A stretch of DNA of 64,000 bases from Natrialbaceae archaeon AArc-T1-2. Lineage in GTDB: Archaea > Halobacteriota > Halobacteria > Halobacteriales > Natrialbaceae. The position numbers and the translations under genes are program-made. Shown in pieces: positions 18,526-25,386 of this stretch; positions within the stretch are counted from its first letter, which is position 1; each line of letters starts with the position of its first letter. Below the pieces are notes generated by a model. That model had not been told where the DNA came from and did no database searches. It saw only the letters and a program-made list of their open reading frames with translations. The DNA is taken from positions 2,604,001-2,668,000 of the forward strand of contig NZ_CP127174.1 of assembly GCF_030273315.1 (NCBI RefSeq), in the 5' to 3' direction.

Positions 18526-19404
18526 CTAGCGTCCGTCCCAGCCCGGCGTTCCCGGCGCGCCGCGGGCGTCCTCGAGTCGGACGGCCAGATCGGCCTCGGG
18601 CTCTTCGCCGGCCGCGTCGCGACGTTGCCACTCCCGGACCGCCCGGCCAGCCCACGAGTCCGTCTCGAGTACTCGTTCTCGGGCCTGCTCGTAGTGGTGT
18701 TCTGAGATCGCCAGCGTGCCGGGACTCGAGGCGGCGGCGACGGCGACGAACTCCGCGCGGTCCGCGTCGGTCAGGTCGCCGCGTGCGATGCGGGAGACGA
18801 CGCCCTCGAGGTCGTCGGGGCGGGGGTGAACGAAGACCTTCCCGCCGACCGCTCCTCGGCCGAGCAAGAGCCCGTCCGTCTGTCCGGGATCGTCTTCGCG
18901 TAGTCGCTCGCCACCGAAGACGCGCTCGACGCGTTCGCACTCGGTTTCTTGCTCGAGTGCGAGGTTGTAAGCGGGGTAGGCGCGACACTCGTCTGGAAAC
19001 AGCTCGTCGCCGTGGATGCGACACTGCAGCGTCGTCGGATCGAGAAAGGTGCAGGTCTCGAGCCAGCGTTCCCGGTCTCGTCCGAACGGCGCGACCGGCT
19101 TCGGAGGTGTCCGAAGACCGACGAAGAAAGCGGGCCGGCCGGCGATCGTTGCGACCGCCTGACCGTCGATCTCCGCGGCGGCGTCGTCCTCCTCGGCCGC
19201 CCACAGACGCGGCGTCAGCGCGTCCGAAAGCCCCGCCTCGAGAAACGCCCGCACCTCGTCGCGGGTGAGCGGGACGAGGTTGTACGCGTCGTCGAGCGGC
19301 TCGCGTGGCCCGCGGCGTTCGTGTTCCACGGCGCGGGCGTCGTCGGCACGTAGCGGTCGCCAGTCGATACAACAGCCCGCACAGCCCTCGCAGTGCACCT
19401 CCAT
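18526..19404 (-). CDS. YkgJ-family zinc/iron-chelating cysteine-cluster protein
   Basis: A 292-residue protein whose N-terminal half holds the YkgJ cysteine cluster: CEGCAGCCIDW at residues 5-15, then CTFLDPTTLQCRIHGDE and PDECRAYPAYN. These cysteines are thought to bind Zn or an Fe-S cluster. The C-terminal third is acidic and helical, with no known motif. It is the first gene of a two-gene unit with the downstream NAD-binding protein (1-nt gap). The biological role of the family is not established. Confidence 0.82.
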   Translation of the reverse strand: MEVHCEGCAGCCIDWRPLRADDARAVEHERRGPREPLDDAYNLVPLTRDEVRAFLEAGLSDALTPRLWAAEEDDAAAEIDGQAVATIAGRPAFFVGLRTPPKPVAPFGRDRERWLETCTFLDPTTLQCRIHGDELFPDECRAYPAYNLALEQETECERVERVFGGERLREDDPGQTDGLLLGRGAVGGKVFVHPRPDDLEGVVSRIARGDLTDADRAEFVAVAAASSPGTLAISEHHYEQARERVLETDSWAGRAVREWQRRDAAGEEPEADLAVRLEDARGAPGTPGWDGR

Positions 19405-19483
19405 ACTCGACCTACGGTAGCACCCCCCAAAACGGATGTGTCCGGGGAAAACGACTTTCAGCGATCGGAACCCACCGTCGGGT

Positions 19484-19729
19484 ATGACGAAACCCTCCTG
19501 TGACGGCTGTGGCCGACCGGTCTCGGTCGCAGGCGGCGTCGAGAACCTCTGGACGTTCGGCGAGCGAGACGGCAGCGAGGGGACCGCAATGATCCTCGAA
19601 CTCGCGGACGGAACGAGCTATCTGTTGTGTTTTCCCTGTATCGAATCGCTACCCGACGATCCCTCGACCGAGGACGTCGCGGCGCTTGAGCAGTACGAGC
19701 CCGACGTCGACGATGACGACGGCACGTAG
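19484..19729 (+). CDS. Small zinc-ribbon-like haloarchaeal protein
   Basis: An 81-residue acidic protein with two Cys-x2-Cys pairs, CDGCGRPVS near the N-terminus and CFPCIESLP in the middle, which should form one zinc ribbon. The tail is very acidic (YEPDVDDDDGT). The start at 19484 is chosen over an in-frame GTG at 19436 because the zinc knuckle then begins five residues in, as in similar small haloarchaeal proteins. The function is unknown. It ends 42 nt before the convergent membrane-anchored protein gene. Confidence 0.72.
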   Translation: MTKPSCDGCGRPVSVAGGVENLWTFGERDGSEGTAMILELADGTSYLLCFPCIESLPDDPSTEDVAALEQYEPDVDDDDGT

Positions 19730-19771
19730 TGGCGTCAGAAACACACACCACGGCCGGACGCCAGCCGCGGC

Positions 19772-20368
19772 TCAAGGCACGCTCGCCGTGCCACCCGCCG
19801 ACGCGGCCGCCGCCGCTGCGTCGTCGTCGTAGTCCTCACAGTCACTCCACACCACTGGGGCGTCGGCTCCGCCGTCGTCGCCGTCCTCGAGATCGCGCTG
19901 GAGGTCGTGTGCCCGGTAGTCGGCGTCGGCAACGAGTCGCTCGGCCATCGTCGGCGGCACCGCGATTCGGCGACACTCACTCGGGACGAACAGGCCGTCC
20001 GGCCCGAACGTGAACTGGACGTCGTAGTGACGGACCCGCTCGTCTTCGAGTTCGGGATGGATCGTCTCGAGGACGTCGGCGACGTACTCGACGAGCAAGT
20101 CGAGTCCCGGCGCGTCAGTCGTCTCGAGGTCGATCCGGACGACGGGAACGTACGTCGCCTCGCCGTCCTCGTAGTCGACGACGACGAGGTCCCGGACGGT
20201 CGGCGAATGCTCGAGGTGCGTCTCCGTTCCCGACGGTAGCGTTTCGGCGAGCCGATTCTGAAGGCGACGTCTGTGGTCCCGACGGTCGTCGTCGCGTTTG
20301 GCGGCGACGACGACTGCGACCCCGGCCACGACCGCCGCGACGGCCAGCCCGATGGCGAGGGGATCCAT
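19772..20368 (-). CDS. Membrane-anchored haloarchaeal protein of unknown function
   Basis: A 198-residue protein. Residues 3-24 (PLAIGLAVAAVVAGVAVVV) form a single transmembrane anchor, followed by a basic stop-transfer segment (AKRDDDRRDHRRR) and a soluble, acidic alpha/beta domain of about 150 residues. The C-terminus is low-complexity (Asp then Ala-rich). I do not recognise the domain. The start at 20368 is set by the TM segment; the long upstream extension of the frame overlaps the aIF5A promoter and is not protein-like. It is divergent from the aIF5A gene. Confidence 0.68.
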   Translation of the reverse strand: MDPLAIGLAVAAVVAGVAVVVAAKRDDDRRDHRRRLQNRLAETLPSGTETHLEHSPTVRDLVVVDYEDGEATYVPVVRIDLETTDAPGLDLLVEYVADVLETIHPELEDERVRHYDVQFTFGPDGLFVPSECRRIAVPPTMAERLVADADYRAHDLQRDLEDGDDGGADAPVVWSDCEDYDDDAAAAAASAGGTASVP

Positions 20369-20464
20369 ACGGCGGTATACGGTGTGGGTCACAAAGACGT
20401 TTTCTCGCTTCGCGTTCGTGGTTTCGGTCCGGAACGGACGTCGGGACTCGCCCGATTCAATTGG

Positions 20465-20472
20465 TTTATGGC
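20465..20472 (+). promoter_or_regulatory. TATA box of the aIF5A-agmatinase operon
   Basis: GGTTTATGGC is centred about 27 bp before the aIF5A ATG at 20495, predicting a leaderless transcript covering both coupled genes. Confidence 0.55.
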
Positions 20473-20494
20473 CCTCGGTTGAATATCCGCAGGC

Positions 20495-20869
20495 ATGGCG
20501 AAACAGCAACAAGAAGTTCGCGACCTCCAGGAAGGAAGCTACGTGATGATCGACGACGCCCCGTGCAAGATCAACTCCTACTCCACGGCGAAGCCGGGCA
20601 AACACGGCAGCGCCAAGGCTCGCGTCGAGGCCGAGGGCGTCTTCGATGGCAAGAAGCGTTCGTTCTCTCAGCCCGTCGACGCCAAGATCTGGGTCCCGAT
20701 CATCGAGCGCAAACAGGGCCAGGTCGTTTCGGTCGACGACGACGACATGCAGGTCATGGACTTAGAGACCTACGAGACGTTCACGATGCGCGTTCCCGAC
20801 GACGCGGACGTCTCCCCCGACGACGAGATCGAGTTCCTCGAGATGGACGAACAACGAAAGATCGTCTGA
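20495..20869 (+). CDS. Translation initiation factor aIF5A
   Basis: A 124-residue protein with the full aIF5A/eIF5A layout: an N-terminal SH3-like barrel, the exposed loop [12 protein letters not shown] whose Lys36 is the site of (deoxy)hypusine modification, and a C-terminal OB fold. It acts at the ribosome to relieve stalls at difficult peptide sequences. The gene ends TGATG, overlapping the start of an agmatinase-family gene by one base. This is a meaningful pairing, because polyamine metabolism supplies the modification of this very lysine. Confidence 0.97.
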   Translation: MAKQQQEVRDLQEGSYVMIDDAPCKINSYSTAKPGKHGSAKARVEAEGVFDGKKRSFSQPVDAKIWVPIIERKQGQVVSVDDDDMQVMDLETYETFTMRVPDDADVSPDDEIEFLEMDEQRKIV

Positions 20870-21678
20870 TGTTTCCCGGGGCGACCGCCGACCGTGAGGA
20901 CGCGAACTTCGTGGTCGTTGGTGCGCCCCTGGACGCATCGACGACCTTTCAGCCAGGTACTCGCTTCGGTCCTCGGCGCGTGCGAACGTTCGCCGAGACG
21001 TTCGACGACTACGACCGCCGGACCGGCCGACACTTCTCCGAACTCTCCATCCACGACCACGGCGACGTTCGCGCCTGGGACGACGCCGAAGAGTACCTCG
21101 AGTGGCTCGAGGGGACCGTGCGCGACGTCGTCTGGGAGGACGCCATTCCGCTGACGCTGGGTGGGGAGCACACCGTCTCGCTCGCCGGCGTCCGTGCCGT
21201 CGAACCTGACGTCTTCGTCTGTCTCGATGCACATCTCGACTTGCGCGAGGAGTACGACGGCAACCCGTTGAGCCACGCCTGCGTGACACGTCACGTCCTC
21301 GAAAGCAGCGTCGAGGAGGTGATCGTCCTCGGTGCCCGGACCGGCAACGAGGCCGAGTGGGAACGAGCGAACGAACCAGACGTCACCGTCGTCCCACCCG
21401 AGGACGTCGGCGCGTGGACGCCCGACGGTCGACTCGAGGGGCGGGACGTCTATCTCAGCGTCGATATCGACGCCGCCGACCCCGCCTACGCACCCGGGAC
21501 GGGAACGATGGAGCCGTACGGCCTCGAGCCCCGCGAGATGCGCGACGTCGTCCGAGCGGCCGCCCCCCACGCGAGTGGTTTCGACGTGGTCGAGGTGAAC
21601 GACCGCGACGACGGCCAGGCCGCGACGCTCGCCGGAAAACTGCTGCGCGAGTTCGTCTTCTCGAGTGCGTCCGACTGA
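20869..21678 (+). CDS. speB: Agmatinase/ureohydrolase family protein
   Basis: A 269-residue arginase-fold enzyme. The binuclear manganese ligands are readable in order: His in LGGEHTVSL, the DAHLD segment (Asp, His, Asp), and two Asp in LSVDIDAADP. The family hydrolyses agmatine or related guanidino compounds to release urea. It starts within the aIF5A stop codon (TGATG), so translation is coupled. In Haloferax volcanii an agmatinase-like protein has been reported as needed for aIF5A deoxyhypusination, with agmatine as an intermediate; the present arrangement fits that pathway. The specific substrate (free or aIF5A-bound agmatine) is inference. Confidence 0.92.
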   Translation: MFPGATADREDANFVVVGAPLDASTTFQPGTRFGPRRVRTFAETFDDYDRRTGRHFSELSIHDHGDVRAWDDAEEYLEWLEGTVRDVVWEDAIPLTLGGEHTVSLAGVRAVEPDVFVCLDAHLDLREEYDGNPLSHACVTRHVLESSVEEVIVLGARTGNEAEWERANEPDVTVVPPEDVGAWTPDGRLEGRDVYLSVDIDAADPAYAPGTGTMEPYGLEPREMRDVVRAAAPHASGFDVVEVNDRDDGQAATLAGKLLREFVFSSASD

Positions 21679-21735
21679 ATTGACCCCATACTGGTTAGGG
21701 CCAACAGTCTGGAGTATGTGCCACCAACTCGGTGT

Positions 21736-22074
21736 ATGTCGCCGACCGAGACGACAGCCCTGGACAGAGAGACGGCGTATGCGATCTGCTCGCATCCACA
21801 CCGACGATACCTCCTGTCTCGACTGGAACCCGGCGAACGCGTTCCCGTTTCCGAACTCGTCTGCGAACTCGCGGCCCGGGTGCGAGACGAGTCGACCGAG
21901 ACCGAGACGCTCGACTCATCCGTCCGCCGACGCGTCAGGATCGCGCTGGCTCACGATCACCTCCCTCGACTCGACGACCACGGCGTGATCGAGTACCTGT
22001 CCCGAGAGAACGACGTCGTCGTGACAGACGCCGTCGACGAGCTGGGTCCACCCGCGATAGACCTCGAAGGCTGA
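21736..22074 (+). CDS. Winged-helix DNA-binding protein (DUF7344-like)
   Basis: A 112-residue protein. The first half (RETAYAICSHPHRRYLLSRL) and the following LVCELAARVRDES, then RRRVRIALAHDHLPRLDDHG and VIEYLSRENDVVV, form a winged-helix domain of the type common in haloarchaeal small regulators. The start is the ATG at 21736; an in-frame GTG 18 nt upstream is less likely. No effector domain is present. It is on the same strand as the agmatinase with a 57-nt gap. The target genes are not known. Confidence 0.75.
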   Translation: MSPTETTALDRETAYAICSHPHRRYLLSRLEPGERVPVSELVCELAARVRDESTETETLDSSVRRRVRIALAHDHLPRLDDHGVIEYLSRENDVVVTDAVDELGPPAIDLEG

Positions 22075-22107
22075 TAGGTTAGGCAACCGATACCGAGCGT
22101 AATCGAC

Positions 22108-23028
22108 TCAGAACGGCGACGAGAGGTACGCCTTCGGAATCGCGTTCCGGACCGTCACCAGCGGATCGACGACCTGGCTGATCTCGAGGCCGCCGACCAG
22201 ACTCGAGAACATGTACGCTTCCGTCTCGTCGAAGCCGTGTTCGGCCGCCAGAAGCTCGATCGCGTCCCGATTCGCGCGTTCACAGGCCACCTCGAGCGTC
22301 TCAGCGCTCACGATCGGCTTCCAGGCGTCGTCGGTCTCGAGCAGCGGTCGCTCGAGGTCGTGGTCGGGATCTGCGAGCACCTCGACCGTGCAGTCGATCT
22401 CGGTGGCGATTTCGGCACCGGTGCCGCACATCTCGCCGTCGGCCATCGCGGCCTTGCAGTCGCCCATCGCGAGCATCGCGCCCTCCTGGAAGACGGGGAA
22501 ATAGATCGTGTTCCCGGCAGTGACGTCCGTCGTGTCCATATTTCCGCCGTGGTCGTGGGGAACGAGCGTCGTGTACGACTCCGTGGCGGGTGCGACGCCG
22601 ATCGTCCCGATCACGGGCTCGACGGGCACCGCGAGGTCGGCGAAACGTATCGACGGCGTGTCTCCGTCGTCGTCCACGACGGGTGTCAGCCGGGTTCGCG
22701 GCGCGTCGATCTCCTCGTCGCCGTCGAGCAGCCCGAAGCCGTCGATGGTGACCACGCGTCCCTGCTGCTCGGCGAGCCGGATCGCCTCGAGTTCGACCCG
22801 GAGCACGTCGCCAGGCCGGGCACCTTCGACCGCGATCGGCCCCGTCGCCGCGTTGACCTCCTCGGGGACCGACTCGATCACGTCGCTTTCGTCCTGTACC
22901 GCACCATCGAGGCTGTCCCTGGTCTCGATCGTCAGCGCCGCCCCGGAGTCGACCGTCTCGATCGCCTCGAGGTCGGGAGCGAACTCGTAGATCGCGCCGT
23001 CCTCGTGTGTGACTGTCTGGCGTGTCAT
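22108..23028 (-). CDS. Acetamidase/formamidase family protein
   Basis: A 306-residue protein of the FmdA_AmdA family. The pattern ARPGDVLRVELEAIRL is followed by the characteristic LVPHDHGGNMDTTDVTAGN and then by MGDCKAAMADGEMCGTGAEI, which holds the family's metal-ligand His/Asp/Glu region. Members hydrolyse formamide or acetamide to ammonia and the acid. The start at 23028 begins the domain; the frame runs open for another 258 codons upstream, but that stretch is antisense to nif3. It is divergent from the Nif3 gene with about 100 bp between starts. Confidence 0.9.
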   Translation of the reverse strand: MTRQTVTHEDGAIYEFAPDLEAIETVDSGAALTIETRDSLDGAVQDESDVIESVPEEVNAATGPIAVEGARPGDVLRVELEAIRLAEQQGRVVTIDGFGLLDGDEEIDAPRTRLTPVVDDDGDTPSIRFADLAVPVEPVIGTIGVAPATESYTTLVPHDHGGNMDTTDVTAGNTIYFPVFQEGAMLAMGDCKAAMADGEMCGTGAEIATEIDCTVEVLADPDHDLERPLLETDDAWKPIVSAETLEVACERANRDAIELLAAEHGFDETEAYMFSSLVGGLEISQVVDPLVTVRNAIPKAYLSSPF

Positions 23029-23130
23029 GGCGGACGTATCGACACGGGAGACCGTAAATCGGTCCCCGCATTCGACGGGGTTCGAACGCGACCGGATAGA
23101 TACAAGCCACCGGCGGGCAAAGCCCCGGAC

Positions 23131-23898
23131 ATGGAGCTCACGGAACTCGTCGACCGCCTCGACGAGGAGTTGCGAACCGACGACTACGCCGACCTCGACG
23201 CGAGCGCGAACGGCCTCCAGGTCGGCCCCGACGAGAAGACGGTCGAACACGTCGCCTTCGCCGTCGACGGCGTCGCCGAGACGTTCGAACGGGCGGGCGA
23301 CATCGGCGCGGATCTGCTCGTGACCCACCACGGGATCTCCTGGGGCGGCCTCGAGCGCGTCACCGGCCGCACCTACGACCGCCTCGAGACCCTGTTCGAG
23401 AACGACCTCGGACTGTACGTCTCGCACCTGCCACTCGACGGCCACCAGGAGCTTGGCAACGCGGCCGGTCTCGCGAACGTCCTCGAACTCGAGAATCGCG
23501 TTCCGTTCGGCGAACTCGGCCCCGAACACATCGGCCAGCGTGGAACCGCAGTCGAGCCCTACACGCCCAACTCGCTTCGCGAGCGCCTCGAGTCCGAACT
23601 CGAAACCGGCGGCGAGGACGTACGGGTGCTCGACGCCGGTCCCGAAGAGATCACGGAGGTGGCGATCGTCACCGGCAGCGGCACCGACTGGCTCGAGGAG
23701 GTCGTCGCGGTCGGAGCCGACGCGCTGGTGACTGGCGAGGGGAAAGCGAAGGTCTACCACGAAGCGAAAGAAGCCGGGATCACCGTCGTCCTCGCCGGCC
23801 ACTACGCGACCGAGACCGTCGGCGTCCGGTCGCTGCAGGGGCTGGTCGAGGAGTGGGGCCTCGAGACGACCTACCTCGAGGTTCCGACGGGGCTGTAG
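23131..23898 (+). CDS. Nif3-like dinuclear metal-centre hexameric protein
   Basis: A 255-residue protein of the Nif3/YbgI (GTP cyclohydrolase 1 type 2-like) family. Metal ligands are visible in LLVTHHGISWGG, in SHLPLDGHQELGN and in the C-terminal VVLAGHYATETVGVRSL; the mid-protein TGSGTDWLEEVVAVGADALV is also typical. The family forms hexameric rings of unclear cellular role. It starts 30 nt after a short AT-containing stretch (GGATAGATACAAG). Confidence 0.9.
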   Translation: MELTELVDRLDEELRTDDYADLDASANGLQVGPDEKTVEHVAFAVDGVAETFERAGDIGADLLVTHHGISWGGLERVTGRTYDRLETLFENDLGLYVSHLPLDGHQELGNAAGLANVLELENRVPFGELGPEHIGQRGTAVEPYTPNSLRERLESELETGGEDVRVLDAGPEEITEVAIVTGSGTDWLEEVVAVGADALVTGEGKAKVYHEAKEAGITVVLAGHYATETVGVRSLQGLVEEWGLETTYLEVPTGL

Positions 23899-24124
23899 AT
23901 CGGATTCGAACCACAGGCTCTCGTTTCGGCCTGATGATCGGTCTCCACAAAGCGTCTCCTTACCCGCAGGTAGGGGTCGGGATCGCTACTGAAGGCGTGT
24001 CCTGTCACGGTCTCTAGTTGGTGACTTCCGTCGCTCTGGATCTCCCGACCTGCTAGATAGTAACTTTCCGCTTCGTGACCGTTGTTCCTGACGAAATTGT
24101 TCTTTCGTTAGAAATCTCGTGGAA
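23899..24124. other. Gene-free stretch between nif3 and the lysine-repeat gene
   Basis: No open frame with protein character is seen. A short GGATTCGAACC stretch near 23903 resembles part of a tRNA T-arm but has no matching cloverleaf. The stretch probably holds the promoter and upstream part of the long leader of the following gene. Confidence 0.4.
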
Positions 24125-24153
24125 GCTGGTAGCTCACCGATTACAAACAGTCC
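24125..24153 (+). promoter_or_regulatory. Conserved upstream block, copy 1
   Basis: The segment TAGCTCACCGATTACAAACA followed by GTCC recurs with few changes at 25290-25319. In both places it lies about 80 nt before the ATG of a Tat-exported lysine-rich protein, upstream of a conserved hairpin. Conservation in a region that is otherwise divergent suggests a regulatory role. Confidence 0.55.
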
Positions 24154-24181
24154 GTACGATGGAGTATTTCTCACCCACCAG

Positions 24182-24202
24182 ACCGACGGCAGTCCCGTCG
24201 GT
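24182..24202 (+). promoter_or_regulatory. Leader hairpin, copy 1
   Basis: Perfect 8-bp stem (ACCGACGG with CCGTCGGT) around the loop CAGTC. It lies 16 nt before the ATG at 24219 and just upstream of the purine-rich GGAGGGGAG that could act as a ribosome-binding site. A near-identical hairpin precedes the paralogue at 25387. Confidence 0.6.
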
Positions 24203-24218
24203 GGCTGGAGGGGAGACC

Positions 24219-24809
24219 ATGACAGACGAAGACCGCATATCCAGACGCGCGACCATCAAAGGTATCGCAACGACCGGTGCGCTCATCGGCGGTTCCATCC
24301 TCGGTGCCAGCTCCGCCAGCGCTGGCCACGAGAACGATTGCATAGATAACAACCACCGGAAAAAGTACAGCAAGTACAAGAAGAAAGGGAAGAAGTACGA
24401 CGGCTACAAGAAGAAAGGCAAGAAGTACGACGGCTACAAGAAGAAAGGCAAGAAGTACGACGGCTACAAGAAGAAAGGCAAGAAGTACGACGGCTACAAG
24501 AAGAAAGGCAAGAAGTACAAGAAGAGGAAGTATCTCGATGTCAAAGATCAGGTGTCATTTAACTTCGAATGCGTCGATCCCTACAAACAGCGGGCGAAGT
24601 TCCTCGTGCACCACGGGAAAGACAGGGATCTAAAATTCACCTACCGAGTTGCCGAGACAGGAAAGAAGGGAACGATCCTGGTTCGCGACGGAGTAGTCAA
24701 TTCCGAATTCCTCTGGGTGAAAGCCCCCAAGGGTAAAGCGACGGTCACACTGTACTACAAAGGAAAGCGCGTCGGCTACGCCAAGAGCGATCCGAACGAG
24801 CACTGTTAG
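24219..24809 (+). CDS. Tat-exported lysine-rich tandem-repeat protein
   Basis: A 196-residue protein. A twin-arginine signal (ISRRATIKGIATTGALIGG) is cut around residue 37. It is followed by a very basic stretch (residues about 46-102) made of a ten-residue unit, KKKGKKYDGY, repeated nearly five times. The C-terminal 85 residues form a beta-rich domain bounded by Cys (FECVDPYKQRAKFLVHH near its start, EHC at the end). That domain is paralogous to one in the next gene (shared WVKAPKGKATVTLYY). Such Lys density is very unusual beside an acidic haloarchaeal proteome. I chose the ATG at 24219 because both paralogues start MTD-(E/D)-(D/N)RISRRA. The function is unknown; binding of a polyanion (DNA, acidic glycan or S-layer) is speculation. 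Confidence 0.72.
   Translation: MTDEDRISRRATIKGIATTGALIGGSILGASSASAGHENDCIDNNHRKKYSKYKKKGKKYDGYKKKGKKYDGYKKKGKKYDGYKKKGKKYDGYKKKGKKYKKRKYLDVKDQVSFNFECVDPYKQRAKFLVHHGKDRDLKFTYRVAETGKKGTILVRDGVVNSEFLWVKAPKGKATVTLYYKGKRVGYAKSDPNEHC
24378..24518 (+). repeat. 30-bp in-frame tandem repeat, about 4.7 copies
   Basis: Units at 24378, 24408, 24438, 24468 and a partial one at 24498 encode KKKGKKYDGY. The units from 24408 to 24497 are identical at the DNA level and the first differs by one base, so the array has expanded or been homogenised recently. Confidence 0.92.
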
Positions 24810-25286
24810 CCAGCGCTGACCGCGACTGCGGATTCGCCCGCGGTGCCGGTCCGTCCTTTCTCTCGTCCGATTCTCGCCTTTTCCGTCGACCGGGTTGACG
24901 ACAATGATCACGACGTCACTAAGCGTCGAGATCCCGATCGAATCGGGAACCCTCCCAAGGAGCTGCCCGACTGCGGGCTACCTGTCGAATACAAGACAAG
25001 TCTGGGCTCCTGTGAATCGCCGCGGGGGTGGGAGTTGTTACAGGAACGTTGACTATACTCGAGCACAGGGCACCTCTAGCCTACCGTACGTGTTGACTCG
25101 AGCCGCGAACTCTTCTCGTCACCTGTGGATAGGGGGCGCTTTCCGTGGCTTCTGGCCCTCGAAGGCTCCGTATACCCCGCCCCATCCGGGGGTTTCGACC
25201 AGGGCGGGGGTCGTATTGGAACCGCAGTAATTCATGAGACCATTATTGTTTCGGTCGAGAAACAGTCGGTAGGGTAGGACTTTCGT
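24810..25286. other. Gene-free stretch, possible transposase-tail remnant plus GC-rich hairpin
   Basis: No intact gene is seen. One forward frame (about 24930-25050) reads GNPPKELPDCGLPVEYKTS and then SCESPRGWELLQER, which recalls the variable C-terminal tail of haloarchaeal TnpB proteins from IS200/IS605 elements. About 125 bp further on, 25175-25182 (CCCCGCCC) and 25202-25209 (GGGCGGGG) form an 8-bp stem, like the right-end hairpins of such elements. The reading as a decayed insertion is tentative. Confidence 0.35.
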
Positions 25287-25289
25287 GTC

Positions 25290-25319
25290 GATCAGTAGTT
25301 CATCGATTACAAACTGTCC
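25290..25319 (+). promoter_or_regulatory. Conserved upstream block, copy 2
   Basis: GTTCATCGATTACAAACTGT and its flanks match the block at 24125-24153 and lie at almost the same distance (82 versus 80 nt, counted from GATTAC) from the ATG of the paralogous gene. Confidence 0.55.
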
Positions 25320-25348
25320 CTCTGAAGGAGGTGTCGGTACTCGCCGGC

Positions 25349-25367
25349 CCGACGGCGGTGCCGTCGG
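25349..25367 (+). promoter_or_regulatory. Leader hairpin, copy 2
   Basis: CCGACGG pairs with CCGTCGG around loop CGGTG. Stem sequence, loop size and distance to the ATG (19 nt) match the hairpin at 24182-24202, although the loop sequence differs. Confidence 0.6.
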
Positions 25368-25386
25368 TGGCGGCGGAGAGACGACC

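Noticed and set aside
23900-23925. tRNA-like GGATTCGAACC next to the nif3 stop
   Set aside because: On the minus strand it gives GGTTCGAATCC, but the T-stem does not pair well and no acceptor, D or anticodon arms can be built around it.
24159-24218. Upstream in-frame ATG extending the lysine-repeat protein (MEYFSPTRPTAVPSVAGGET)
   Set aside because: It would place 20 residues before the Tat motif and translate the conserved hairpin. The paralogue shares MTD-(E/D)-(D/N)RISRRA but has no matching ATG upstream.
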